Below, one piece after another: positions 34,101 to 45,729 of a stretch of 64,000 nucleotides of DNA. Within the stretch, counting starts at the first letter, position 1; each line of letters begins with the position of its first letter. A model generated the notes under the pieces. That model saw only the letters and a program-made list of their open reading frames with translations. It was not told the origin of the DNA and searched no databases. Source of the stretch: Thozetella sp. PMI_491 (taxonomy: Eukaryota; Ascomycota; Sordariomycetes; Chaetosphaeriales; Chaetosphaeriaceae); NCBI GenBank assembly GCA_021432635.1, contig MU270044.1, forward strand, positions 687,455 through 751,454, in the 5' to 3' direction. Both the position numbers and the translations under genes were made by a program.

Positions 34101-36439
34101 TCTGCCATTGGAACCGTCTCGCGGGGAAACGGCGAGCAAGTAAGGTGGTAATAGTACTGTAGTATGTGCCCCCCCGTCCTCTTTCGGCACGAACGGCAGG
34201 CAGGAGGCACCTTGCACGTTGGCACCCAGTAGAGGCATGGCTGGGCTTGGCCCGAAACGGAACGAGCCCCTCCCCCAAGACTTATGTACTCCCGGTATTA
34301 GACCGCTGGCCGTAAATAGGTGCCCCAGCTCCCCCAGCCATCTCATCTAGGCGGACAACGCAGAGAGACGTGCAGCAAGCAGACGACGACACTACGTACC
34401 CTCTCTAAGGCGAAGCAGTGAGGCCTCTTCTCCCATCTTCTCCCAAGTCGGCAGCCTTCGTGTACGGGCCGCGCCAATTGGCGGCCGGGTCGCTCGGCCG
34501 AGTAGTAAAAGTTGGGTATTTGGCAGTAATAGGAAATCAGGGCAAGCGCCGAGTGTGGAGCGACCATGTCTAGCCACTCGACACTGGTGAAGCGGTGTCG
34601 AGTTACAGGCTTGGATGAGGCGCCCCTGGGGGCGGGCTCCCCCCGGCTCTGGAGCTCGTTTTTTTTTCTGCACAGGGACCCCTGCTCCGGCAAGGGCCTC
34701 CCCTGCGCGGCCCTGCAGGCGAGGCGAGCGGGGGCAGCCCCTGATTGGCCCCGTGTCCACTTCTAGCCGCCGGCGCCATGCCAATCACATCGGACCGCGT
34801 CCCAAGCTGCTATTCTCAACATTGGGCTGTCGTGGCTGCTCGCCTGGCCGTTCTCTTGAGGCCCTGCTGCCCAGCTCAGCGCACCCAATACCACGCGGGA
34901 AGCGACAATCTTCGGCCAGTAGCAGCGGCGGCTCCTACACCATGTCGGCTGTGATTGGCAAGCGCAGGACCAAGAGGAACGGGCCATTTTCCGCCGCTGG
35001 CGCATTGCCCGGCGACCAGTTCCCCCTCAGTTGACTTTCCGCAGCCGGCGAGCTCAAATGACCCAGTGCGGACTGGCTCCCCAGGGATTCTTCCCGGAGA
35101 CATGGGCCAGGAAGGCGACCGCTTTCTAGTCTCGCTTGCCGCGCAGCTTTTGCGCTTCGCCCCACGCGAGGGAGGCTCACGACTCCTGCAGCGGTCGGTG
35201 TGCGGTCTTCCGCCTTCCACTGCAGCGCTGTAGTAGTAGTAGCAATCGCCGCCTTCGAGGGTCGTAGCTACCTAGCTAGCCCATGCTGTCTCGTTCCCCC
35301 TCCCCTGCCCCTGCCCCCCCACCCCTCCCTCTCTCCTACACCCTGGTTCCCTTTTCCCCACCCGCTAGGGTACGCAGACAGGCCTCGACTTGCAGTGAGG
35401 TGGGACCGCCCAGGTTGGTGGTCTACTGGGAGCACTGAGCTAACCCCCGTCCTGGCACCTACTCCCGGCCTTCTCTTACATATTCGGGCCATGCCCTGTC
35501 ACTTCTTAAACTCGCATGCGTCCCAGACGTCTGAAGATCAAGCAGACCTAAACACGCTTCCGCTTCATGTCCTTGACCCCTTGGCAGGACCTCGTCTTTG
35601 TCTGATCTACCCACCCGTGTTCAATGCGATCGGGCTAGCTCAGCACCGTCGTCGCTCCATCTCGACCCAGTGCGTACAGCCTCAACGCAGGGGAATTCGC
35701 CCGTGAGGCAAACGCCATCCCATTTCGAACCCGCTTCACCACCCCGGCGGAGCCCCGTCTCATACACGATCCGTCCGTCGTGAGACCCCTTGGAGCCCAT
35801 ACCACCTCGTTGCTCCCCCCAGCCCTGTCTGGAAACGACCAATGCCGCTCGGATGCCTGCTGTCATCATAGACCAGATCGCCAGGACTTGGACCACGAAC
35901 GACACCGTACCAGCATCAAGCCAGGAACGCCCCATCCTGGCCCCATCCAGCCATCTGATACACCGGCCAACGGATACGGGTGCTGCCCTCCGGGCAAGTG
36001 CCATACTACCCACCGGGCCCCATCCCAAGCCCCGTGCCTCACGTCTGTCAAGACCAATATCAGTCGACGAGGTCCCACTACTCTAATCCCGTCCCTCCCC
36101 TCCTCTTCTTTCTCTCTCCACCAGCGCTGTGCACTCGGTCGATAGCCCTCTTTCATATCGACTCCCTTCGCTTCAGCCAACCGCAGGTCCGGATACTTGC
36201 CTTTCCTTCGACTCGTCTTCGCCTTTCGGGTGTGATTTTGTATTAAGTGACTTTGCTTTGAGGAACCCTCGACACTTTCTTTTTTCCGGCTCGCCTGCTT
36301 TGGTTTGGATTCGAGAGAAATCGATTTGAGTTATTTGGGAGCGTGTGAACAGGACACGGCAAGAGAGAGGGAATAGAGCAACCTTGGGTCGAGTCACCAC
36401 CACTTTCGCGAGAATACCGAGAACCACCACGTCGACAAC
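31162..36439. other. 5.3-kb gene-poor stretch upstream of the DUF7727-like gene
   Basis: No gene is supported over 5.3 kb. Open frames up to 366 codons (minus strand, 33178-34278) exist but are Arg/Gly/Pro-rich, domainless and overlapped by equally open frames. The right half (about 35220-36430) is pyrimidine-rich, like a long 5' leader. It holds a short 9-bp tandem repeat at 32145-32171 and a CA-rich patch near 33645-33665. It could contain the extended promoter, a long 5' UTR or non-coding RNA. Confidence 0.5.
32145..32171. repeat. 9-bp tandem repeat, three units
   Basis: Units GTGCATCCA, GTGCATCCA and GCGCATCCA follow each other directly in non-coding DNA. Confidence 0.85.
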
Positions 36440-37004
36440 ATGGGCAGGCTTATCAAGAACCACTGGGCGAGGCTCATCGTCATGGCTGCTGCGACCTGTG
36501 AGTCCCACCGGCTGCAATTGGGATAGGGAACCTAAGAGAAAGTACGTTGCTGACCGCTGCCCAGACCAAGTCGCTGCTGCCATCGAGGCTTTCTTCTGGC
36601 CGAAGATCTTCTGGGACTTCGCCACCAAGAGCTTGGACGGAGCGATGCACCCCGTCCCGGTGTTGCAAATAGTCAATCTCGTCTTCGGCCTCTTCCTGCT
36701 TGCATGGGAGTGGCCGTTGGGCGCGCTTGCCGGCTCTGCCCTCCACAGGAGCATCGAGGCCCGCCTGGCCTTCCTGCCCCTCTCGGCCCTAGCTGCCGTG
36801 TTGACCTACCAGGGCACCAACGCCGCCCTTTATGAAGTGATCGCCGTGGGTGTATACTTCTGGGCTTACAGCGAAGGAGAGGTGAGTTCAAGACAGACCC
36901 TAGCCGAGAAAGCCCTCCAGCGTATACTGACTCATCGTCGCCAGATCATCTGCGCCAAGCCTTGGACTCTTCCCCAGCGCGGCGGTGGTCGGTCCCGCGT
37001 CTAA
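36440..37004 (+). CDS. Conserved fungal membrane protein (DUF7727-like)
   Basis: Protein of 144 residues from three exons, 36440-36497, 36565-36881 and 36945-37004. Seen: a short N-terminus MGRLIKNHWARLIVMAAAT running into the first hydrophobic helix, the motif AIEAFFWPKIFWDFATKSLD, a second membrane helix (PVLQIVNLVFGLFLLAWEWP), a third (FLPLSALAAVLTYQGTNAAL) and a fourth (YEVIAVGVYFWAYSEGE). The C-terminus is short and basic, ending in GGGRSRV. The fold is therefore a four-helix membrane protein with few loops. It matches, from memory, the family called DUF7727 in fungal proteomes; the identification is by pattern and no function is known. The ATG at 36440 is preceded by a very long non-coding stretch. 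It is convergent with the RTC3-like gene. Confidence 0.87.
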
Positions 37005-38714
37005 TGGGCCTCGCGTCTCTCCCCTTCCACCCAAGTGCGAACTTAACTACTTCTCCTGCTCGGTCTCCAGCGCCAGCGGGATGACAAACTGCTACAACCT
37101 TCGTTGCCATCCCCCTGGAGTCGAGACCGTAAATATATATATATATTCAACACCTCTTTTTTCTATTTATTGTCTCTTAGACGGCACCACCTACCGCTTA
37201 ACGACACATCGATCTCGAACATACACTCGAAACAACTCAAAGCATGGCGTTTTATTTCCGCGGCCCGGAAAGGAGAGAGGGGTTGACAAAAGGGGACGGT
37301 GATTGGGGTTTTTCACAGCATAAAGAGTTTTTTCGGAGGAAGTTGGTCGTCCACACACGGCGTGGGCCCCCACCTGGAGAATCCGGAGTAACTGATATGG
37401 AAGAGGGCTCGGGGATGAGGAGAAGAGCAGAAGGAGAACAGCGGGGGGAGAGGGCAATCAGCTGGGAGCCCATTGGCTAGGTCGCCCCCCGAGGAGGTCG
37501 CGAAGGGAGGAGGATTGTACAAACAGTCACCCGTCATACATTCAGCACCTTCACCCCGATGAGCGAGCGTGTGAAGGCATGCCAAACTACACACACAGCC
37601 TCGGCTCATTGGTCCCACGGGCCGAGGGCGGCGGCCTCTCTTAGCATCCAGATGGGGCCTGGAAGTCGCATACTTACCGTCTACGGACGGAGGACAGCAG
37701 CCGTAGCTAATACCAAGACCAACGGATTTGCATACAAACATAGCACGGAGGGCCCAACATGACTCGGGAAAGCGTGACTGCTAACGTCTGACGTTGCCGG
37801 TGGGTCTCTTGCCTCGCCTCGCCAGCCTGGTCTAATGTAGCCGCCGTGCAGGCGTTTTGGGCCGTTGTCTTGCGACGAGTAAGCGACACTTTGGACGACG
37901 GCGGTCCCATGTTAACCCCCCGGTATGTCTCCCCCCATTCTAGAACCATTGCCGTTTCAGGCGGGAAGGAGGGAAAAGATTGGCGGGACGCTCGCGATCG
38001 GGAGTGGCTGTCTGGCGCCTGACGAGGTCTGAAACTCACACAGCCTCAGTTTGCTCCCGCACATTTCTGGGCGATGCGGCTCTCCATCGAATATATTCCC
38101 CACCCCTCCTTCCGATATATACTCTCGCAATATCTTAGTCAGTGACGGTGATAAAATAAAATAAAATGAGTAGTCCTCCGCCGCTATTAATACGGGGATA
38201 GATAGGATCCCCCTTCGTCCACAGCGTATATCGGCCCGTTGTATGCTGTGGGTGACTGAGGCGCCTAGTCTAGGATATTGGCCCTTGCGCAGGACTATTT
38301 ATGGCCATATCTTTGGATGATCGCACCATACAGAAGCAAAGTAGTGAGACCGGCGCCACGTCCACTCGTGGCACCTTCACCAATGAGGCGCTCGTGGACA
38401 ACAGGGTTATCGGTCTCAGCACTTGCGGCGTCTAAGGCACAAGCCACAACGAAAATATTGACTGATCACATGACTAAACTCAAAGTTGGTTGCAAGGGAT
38501 AAGGCTGCCTACAATTTGCTGCCTTCCTCGTGGATTGTGTCTTATGTGATACAAGGCACACGGTCCATTGGGCGCGTGTGTGTAGGCGCGGGCACTCATT
38601 TGCACCTCAGTTCCACAAGCCGGCCACCATCGGCTCCTAGTCCCAAAGTTACACGGTGCCGTGCAGGACCACGTCCTGCAATCCCTGAGCATCTCCAACG
38701 GCCGCCATTCGTGC
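37005..38714. other. Gene-free stretch between convergent genes
   Basis: A 1.7-kb stretch with an AT dinucleotide run (37132-37146) and an AAAAT-type repeat near 38150-38166. Open frames here are short and overlapping. No gene is supported. Confidence 0.5.
37132..37146. repeat. (AT)n run
   Basis: Short AT microsatellite in the 3' flank of the DUF7727-like gene. Confidence 0.8.
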
Positions 38715-39248
38715 TTAGTGAGCCACCAGCCCGCCCTGCGTATCGTTCTTGACTCCTTGGCGCTCGGCAAACTGTGCAGGTGTTAACGATTCATCCCCGA
38801 CAACTACCAGGCCGGTGCTGACACGGATTGGGAATGGAAGGGCCTACCTGAGACTCTTGGACGGAGCCCTTCTCCAAGATTGCCTTGATCACGTCCTCAT
38901 CCACAGCTGTGCCGAACTCATTCTCGAGCGTGGCTTTGGATGCCGTGTCGTATGTGCCCTGGACGCCGTGCCTATCGTCAAGAAACCCGTCAGCGTTCCT
39001 GCCAATTGAATAGGCAGCGTTTGCATGACTGCAACGGGCATGTGACAGAGCCAGCTAGGCCAACAGCAGTGGATCAAGACTTACTTGTGAGTGATGAAGA
39101 CCTTGAATGATGACACTACGTGTGAGAGGGGGATGGACCGGTCCTTCAGCCAATCCTGGTGCTCCTTGGCGTTGTCAACGAAGACGAGGAAGTCCTCGTC
39201 CTTGCCCTTGTAGTGGACCTTGACCTGGGTAGCCTCGCCGCGCGCCAT
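38715..39248 (-). CDS. rtc3: RTC3-like small protein with the SBDS N-terminal fold
   Basis: Protein of 114 residues from three exons, 39248-39085, 38971-38848 and 38771-38715. Seen: ATQVKVHYKGKDEDFLVFVD, then LKDRSIPLSHVVSSFKVFIT, the junction sequence HKHGVQGTYDTASKATLENE and FGTAVDEDVIKAILEKGSVQ. This is the fungal Rtc3/YHR087W arrangement: the N-terminal domain of the ribosome-maturation factor SBDS on its own, with the signature G-x-x-G-x-x-x-x-A-S-K-A-x-L-E-N-E-F-G. The C-terminal tail is short (QFAERQGVKNDTQGG). Yeast Rtc3 is linked to RNA metabolism and stress (family knowledge), with no defined enzyme activity. Open frames on the plus strand through this locus are shadows. It is tandem with the RhoGEF, both on the minus strand. 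Confidence 0.93.
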
Positions 39249-40383
39249 TTTTGGATGATTGCTGAGGGTGGTGAAGAAAAAGGGTGGGTGTTGTGTTCGT
39301 GGAGGGCCTTCCGAAGACTTGGGAGGGTTGCTTTGGCAGTGGTTGCTAGTGTGGTGTTGGTGGGTTGAGAGATGGTTGAGAGTAGAATTGGAGGAGGAAA
39401 AGAAGAGGGAAGAGGTCTCGTGCGAGCTTAATAAATGCTCCCGGAGCTTCTTGGGGCAAACCGGCAGGCTGCCTGAGCTGTTGGCTCATCCGTGGCTTTC
39501 CTTACGTCGTCACTCGTCAATAAGGCTAGAGCTGGGAGACGTCGACGTCATAGGAGCGGAGAGGCAGCTGCTAAGCTGGAGCTGCCCCACCATCCGCTCA
39601 CCATTCCTCCCCATTTCCGGAGCAGGCGTGGCACAGCGCCCTAAATCGAGCCCCACATTGACGAGATCGGCTTGGACAACTCACGGTTCCTGCAGCTCTT
39701 GCGGGCTCTTGCGGCCGCTAGTCCCTTACGTCACTGGGAAAGGCGAAGTGCCGTGGAATGCCGTCGCTACGCCGCTGCTCGACCACCCCCGCTTGTCTTG
39801 CCATTTCGGCCAGCTCCGTTGGCTCCAAGGATGGCCGTTTTAGCACATGGCTTTTCTAGAGGTCGGAATCCGGGTAGCTTTAGATAGGCAGATAGATAGG
39901 TAGGACTCCATGAGAGCCTATGAACCTAGCTGGCGAGTGAGAGCGAGCCATCGAGCGGCGAAGGCTAAATCCATGCCGAATTGGCGACGGTGTATTCTTT
40001 ACCTCTTGTGCATCGTTCTAGTTCCAACCGCCTCTCGCCATACGACATGCCGAGCTAAATTGCGAGAGGAGCTTACGTTCTAGGGAGCTCGTGCCACGTC
40101 CGCTTGGTCTCCCAGTGTCGCCGGGTACCTTGAGCCAAGCTCATTGGGGCCAATCACGGTAAGAAATATATTTTGTTTGCGCGGTATTCAGAAATGGCCG
40201 GTTAGACTAAGAACCACACAGGGTGGCGACCATGGGTATTCTATCAGAAAGAACGAGAAACCAGGCGGTGAACGAAAGGTGGTATAAGATATTCGCAAGC
40301 AAGCAGCCAGCCGTGCCTTGGGCCCTTCTATAACACTCTTTTTTTGCACACCCGCGTACCGCCGCATGGTAAAAGGTGACATG
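39249..40383. other. Gene-free stretch between tandem minus-strand genes
   Basis: Promoter side of the RTC3-like gene and 3' flank of the RhoGEF. A GATA-rich cluster (AGATAGGCAGATAGATAGG, near 39884-39904) is present and could bind GATA factors or be a simple repeat. A frame reading 39259-39843 shows no domain. Confidence 0.5.
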
Positions 40384-43300
40384 CTAGCGGAATATACTTC
40401 GAAACCCTTGTACCACTGCGTCACGATGGAACGCCCCTATCCTAGTCCACCGGCTTCCCGACATATTGCGCGAGTTGCAGGGCTGCCGTGGCGATGTAGA
40501 GCAAGCTTCCTTCTCTTCTGAGGCTGCTAAGCGGACGCGCTTGAGAGACATGCTTGAGAAATCCGACGAGACCGACCGGTTAAGCCTACGTCCGTGTGTG
40601 TCTATACTAGACGACATGCGCACCTTCTTAGAGACCAGCATCGCTGGCGACGTGGATGGAACTGCCGCCATTACATCTTCGGGAGCTTGCAACTCCTCCA
40701 AACCGGGCACCGCCCGAAAGACGTTGGCAGCCCACTCGGCAGAAGACTCGGTTGAGACTGTCGCGCCGGAGGCACTTCGGCGCTGGCCATCTGGTATGAT
40801 GGAAAGGGAGGAATCACAGCCGTCCTCGGGAACTTCGTCGCTCGTCGCAATGGGACGGTCGGAATGTGTGGCAGCTTTCTCTTCTGCCAAAAGGCCCAGG
40901 GCCCCGAAGCCTTCGCCATCCCGGATCGCCTTATTCAAGCTGGTCGCGCTGGCAGAGCGTCTGGCGAAGCTAGTCGTAATCGTGGCAACGCTGAGCTTCC
41001 TCATCATAGAAGATGCAGAAGCACGCACTATCTTTTCACTTCTTGAGCGTGTCGTGATCCCTGGGAAAGGCAGGACATCGCGCGTCCAGACATCGGAAAG
41101 AGAGGCTTCGATGCGAGCTCTCGCACTATGGGGAGGAGCCAGGACAGGGATTTTGTGGCTCGTGCAAATAAGAGATTGCGATCTGTTGATCGGTCTGGAG
41201 TTTGATGGCAGTGGTGCATCCCGCACCGCGCTGGTGTTTTTAAGAATCACTTGACAAAGGGGGGATTTGGGCCCAACAGTGGTCGCCCGGTGTATGGATA
41301 TCCGTCTGGCAACTGTTCCTAACGCCGAGTTAGCCAAACATGTTCACCGCTCTCCAGATTAAAGAGACACACCAGGCTTTCCAAAAACTGTCCCTAGGGA
41401 CTTCATGTTTAAGGAGAGTGAGTTGAAAGGAGGCTGATGCACTTGGTCTCGACCTTCTATATGTGGTGGGTTACTCAGCCGGCTCCTCCACTCTTCTTCT
41501 TCCTTGGATGTACACGCCGTCATAACCATCTCATACAACTGATGGTCGCACATGAATACGACTTTCCAAGAATATGGTGCCGTGTGGCACTGCAGACCTG
41601 ATCTCGTGTCAGTTTCTAGCCTTCTTGGAGCGAGCGGGACGGCATACCTCGTCCGTTGTCCACATCCTCTATCTTCAAGTTGGCCAAGGCGATGCAGGCC
41701 TGAATTGTATAGATCGGATCGACCTTGCTGGCAGTTGCGAGGCACAGCCAATCTCGATACAACAAGACCACCATGTACTGCCCGTCAACGCCTTGTGTTG
41801 TCTGCCAGCAGACATGCAGTGCGCCGCAGAGTTGGATATGTCCGAGAGAACGAATCCCGTTCTTCGATGCCGTATCGAGACTCTGGTATTTCATGAGTGT
41901 TTCCTGCGGCTTAGGGTGGGACGATAGTAAGGGTTCGCACCTGGTTGGGGAGCACTAGCCGGTCCTGTAGTGTCCAAGTCTTCTCTAGCGCAGACCTGAC
42001 ATGCACATCATCGGTAGCCTTGTTTATTTCTGCGGTGGCTTCTCGCAGGCGAAGCAGCGTGTTTTCGATCTCCATGTGGGAATAAGGGCAGTCTACCACG
42101 GGTGTATTCTTGAGCAACTCGGCGAAGAGCAAGGGGTATCTGCACACTCTCTGTATCGGCTATGAAGTGTTAGCGAGGAGTTGAAGCTTGTGATTGGAGC
42201 CGTAATGCACCGGAGAATACCTTCATAAGCAGATCTGCGATCGTGACACTCTTCTTCCTGTGATTCTCTCGACTGTTGGCAGAGTCTAAAGACGCTGCAA
42301 GCGCCTCCAGCCCTCTCTGATACGAGTCCCAGCGTGGCATTGTCTTGCAAGTGGCTGCGACGTCTTTGATGAGTAGTTCATACTTTGCACCGTACTCCTC
42401 GTAAATAAAAAAGCGGTTCATCTTCGATACGTTAGTGGCATAGATATGGGCAGGCAAAGATATCTTGGAAAGGGCCGCTTACCCTCTTTGAGAAGACTTT
42501 TGCTACCTCAGCAGCTGTTTGGGGATCCGAGGTCATGCCAGGCAAATTTTGAAGCCAGTGCATCTCAGCTTTCCCTTCTGGGACCATATCGAGGCTTTTC
42601 CACCGATGATGATTGCCCGGCCGGTCTCCGCCATGGCGCGGATGTGGAATGTTGACCTGGGTGTATTCAGAGTGCGGAACAGCACGATGCAACTCCCCAA
42701 GTATTTCCTCATGCAACTCGACAAGTTCGGTAAGGTTAAGGTTGACGGATGTCCTTAACCCGGCTGAAGTTGTAGGAGAGGATGCAAGAATTGTGACGTA
42801 GACCTAGACGGATTAGACCCGTAGCCAGAGAAAAACGGATGCGGAAGATAGCATACATTCATGAGAAAGCGTATGTCGCCGATATAACTCTCTTCTGTCG
42901 TGATCAACTCTTCCAGAATGCGACGCCGCTGCAGCGCTCGCTCGGTGACAGCGAGGTCAAGAGTCGCGGGCCGGTCTAACCCGAAGCTGTCCTCCGAGGT
43001 CCGATATATGGACATGGACGCCCCGCTGCTCCGGTCTGTCCTTCGCGACGACCGCAATGTACTACGTCGGGACCTTGTTAACAAACTGACACTGGCAAGG
43101 GACGATCCCACGCTTCTCACAGCCGTCACAAATGCGAAAGACGACTCGGATGAGTTCCTATGATGCACAGTTGCCTGGAGCGAGCCGGCGCCGTCGACAG
43201 AGATGCGGTAAGGATCCGGTTCCTCGCCCGGGTTGGCAAGATTTCCGCGGCGGGAAGCTCGTTTTTGTAGCGTCTTCATCCACTTCTGAAAACGTCTGTT

Positions 43301-43627
43301 GTCGGGTACGAAGGCCTGGGGTGCTCCGGTAGCGAGACCGCCGTCAACAGACGGATAGACTTCATCAGGGAGTTGCTCCGCTGAAGTATCATGTTCTAGA
43401 CGACCGGTAGGCAAGTTATCCAAGGTACGCGGGATATCTGTTCCACTAGAGGGAAGACCCTCAATGCTTTGGAGAGAGAAGGTGTCGGCAGCCGCAGCTT
43501 CCTCGATGTTCTTAGCTGGGTGGTGGTCCTCGGCAGACTGATGGATAGTCGTCCAGCTTAGGTCACGCCGGGTAAGCGAAAGTGAACGCCGAGACGGTGC
43601 CATTTGGTGGTAATCGGCGGAACGCAT
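40384..43627 (-). CDS. Rho guanine-nucleotide exchange factor with DH and PH domains
   Basis: Predicted activator of a Rho-family GTPase in polarity or cell-wall signalling (family role), about 975 residues. Exons: 43627-42857, 42803-42483, 42421-42221, 42159-41941, 41903-41648, 41597-41373, 41318-40384. Seen: a Ser/Arg-rich N-terminus (~230 residues); the DH domain opening RRRILEELITTEESYIGDIRF and spliced to LMNVYVTIL, with MNRFFIYEEYGAKYELLIKD and the hallmark PIQRVCRYPLLFAELLKNTP; a PH-like domain with GHIQLCGALHVCWQT, YMVVLLYRDWLCLATA and HTAPYSWKVVFMCDHQLYEM with a terminal EEEEEWRSRL helix; and a Ser/Arg-rich tail of ~310 residues. There is no CNH domain, so it is not of the Rom2 type. 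The intron after exon 4 is either 37 nt or, with a donor 15 nt upstream, 52 nt; both keep frame. The partner GTPase is unknown. Confidence 0.9.
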
Positions 43628-44840
43628 AGTAGGTCGCTTGGCCGCGTGGTGTCATCCAAAAACGGAGATGCGAGTCTGTCCCGACAACCCCGGCCGGTGC
43701 CCATCCAGAAGGAGGGGGCAATACGAAACAATTCCAGGCCAATTCAAAGCATGATAAAGAGGTGGGGATTTGATGAAAAGGGAGGACAGATGAATGATGA
43801 AGAAGAGAAGTGCCGGGAAACCAAGAAAACCAAAACCACACAGAAGAAACGAGCCAAGCTGCGACTTGGAGAGATGCGGTCAAGTAACGAACATACCTGA
43901 GGAGAAAGATCCGGCTGACTAGCCATTAAGGCGTTCAAAACTATACGGGCAGCCGAGACGCTCCAGAGATGAACGAGAAAGCAGGAAGGGCCTCGGATTA
44001 TAAGGAGGAAGGAGGGCCTGTGGGCGCCAGGCGCTCTGGGGAATTGCGAGACAACATAAACTCTACTGTCCTCAGCAACACCTACGGGGGGTGTCTTAAT
44101 TAAGGGAGTAAGATAATCTCAGTCACACAGGACGCGGGTTCCCTTGGAGGCTCTGGAAAGCCGCCATTCTACGGTGTCAAAGCATGTAGGAGAGAACCAG
44201 CGTAGACCTCTCGGCAGTTGCTCGTACGGCTTGATGCTGGGGGACCTCGGCGGGCTGTCTTCCACCCCGAGCGGCCATCCTCGTTCCTCAGACTGGCGGA
44301 CGAAGAGAAGTTTTTCCATGAAATGCGATGTGGGCGGACAGTGACGCAATACGAGATGAGGAAGTTGCGGTTTGCCCCAAAAGAGGCAATGAGCTTCCCG
44401 GGAACCAATGCCAGGAGGGCATTGGCAGGTGATCACAACGACCCCGACAATCTGTCCTGTCTCAGATGGCATAGCTACTCCGTAAAATCATAGGCCCAAA
44501 TTGGTTCAGGCTTCTTGACCAAACTCTCGGGTCCGGGGCCCAAGAGGCTTCGACAAAGCTACTCCTGACTGATGACAGTTGCCTAAGGAAGGAGCATGAG
44601 CAAACAAAGCAGCTGGACCTGCTCGGGACGCCGCCGGTGTGGCGTGGCGTGGCGGCGGCCCTGATTGGTCATAGACCACCCCGCCAGTAATACCCCGCCA
44701 AAGCTTGCCTAGCAGCTCTCGTGAGCTTTCTCTTTTGTGATCGCGTCCCTCTCGGGAGACTGATCTGAGCTGCAAGACCCCGGGCCACGTGTACATGGAT
44801 CAGGCTCGGTGATACTCTCATACATCCTTTTTGTCGCAGC
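43628..44840. promoter_or_regulatory. Divergent upstream region, RhoGEF / NAS2
   Basis: A 1.2-kb spacer between divergent starts, with a purine-rich stretch near 43770-43860. No gene is supported; a frame at 44218-44493 has no domain signal. Confidence 0.45.
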
Positions 44841-45729
44841 ATGGGCTTGCCTCTGAACAGGATGAGCAACCTCCATGCCCCTACGGTGCCGTCAGGCCCT
44901 ACCTCGGCTCCCCTCACCAACGGCAATGCGTCCCATACCTTCCCAGAACTTCAGCGCAAGAAGCAGAACCTCGAGGAGGAACTAAAGGCTCTCAGTGGCG
45001 TGTTGGACTCAGTAGGCTAATATCTTCCTGACCCTACCAATACCCTGGATGCTTTGCTGACCAGGTGCCATGCAGCACGGCGTCGACATGAACACGAACC
45101 TCCTCACGCGTGATGGATTCCCACGGTCCGATATCGACGTTGCACAAAGTACGATACTAGCCAAGGAGCCCACTGCCTTGCGGGAAACAGCTGCTGATAT
45201 GCACAGTCCGGACTACGAGGGCGCGTATTATCTACCTCCGTAACGACTACAAGGATTTGATGAAGACGATCGATAAATTCCTCGAGGAGCACTTCGCCTC
45301 CTTGGGCGACGAGGACGAGCCGGCCCCTGTCGCGATTGATGATGCGCCCATGCGAGATGCCGTGCCAGAAACCCTCGACCGTCCGTTTGCCAAGGTCAAT
45401 AGCGTAGTAGACAACAGCCCCGCGGCCACCGCGGGCCTAAAGGCCGGTGACCTGGTACGCAACTTTGGATACGTCAACTTTGAGAACCACGACGACCTGA
45501 AGAAGGTGGCCGAGTGTGTGCAAGGCAACGAAGGGGTGAGTTGGCTGCCATCGCATCGCACCACGACACAAAGTGACCGGCTGACTGGCGTGTGCCAACG
45601 TAGCAAAACATTCTTGTCAAAGTTTCGCGGAGTAGTGGCCAGCAGACCCAAGAACTCCGGTTGACGCTGACACCACGAAGAGATTGGGGCGGGCGGGGGC
45701 TCTTGGGCTGCCACATCTTGCCACTGTGA
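44841..45729 (+). CDS. nas2: 26S proteasome assembly chaperone Nas2 (PSMD9/p27)
   Basis: Chaperone that binds the Rpt5 ATPase during assembly of the 19S base (family role). Protein of 232 residues. Exons: 44841-45011, 45076-45148, 45207-45535, 45604-45729. Seen: N-terminal helical segment (FPELQRKKQNLEEELKALSG), then the family signature VLDSHGVDMNTNLLTRDGFP with RSDIDVAQIRTTRARIIYLR and NDYKDLMKTIDKFLEEHF. An acidic linker follows, then a PDZ domain: FAKVNSVVDNSPAATAGLKA, GDLVRNFGYVNFENHDDLKK, ending with NILVKVSRSSGQQTQELRLT and RGLLGCHILPL. The acceptor that restores the signature lies 11 nt after an earlier AG, so the junction at 45076 is chosen by homology. Length is normal. Confidence 0.94.

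Noticed and set aside
33178-34278. A 366-codon open frame on the minus strand in the gene-poor region
   Set aside because: It is rich in Arg, Gly, Pro and Ser, has no domain or hydrophobic pattern, and is overlapped by comparable frames on both strands. This is expected in GC-rich non-coding DNA.
40466-41254. A 262-codon plus-strand frame
   Set aside because: It is antisense to the Ser/Arg-rich tail exon of the RhoGEF, a common shadow of GC-rich coding DNA.
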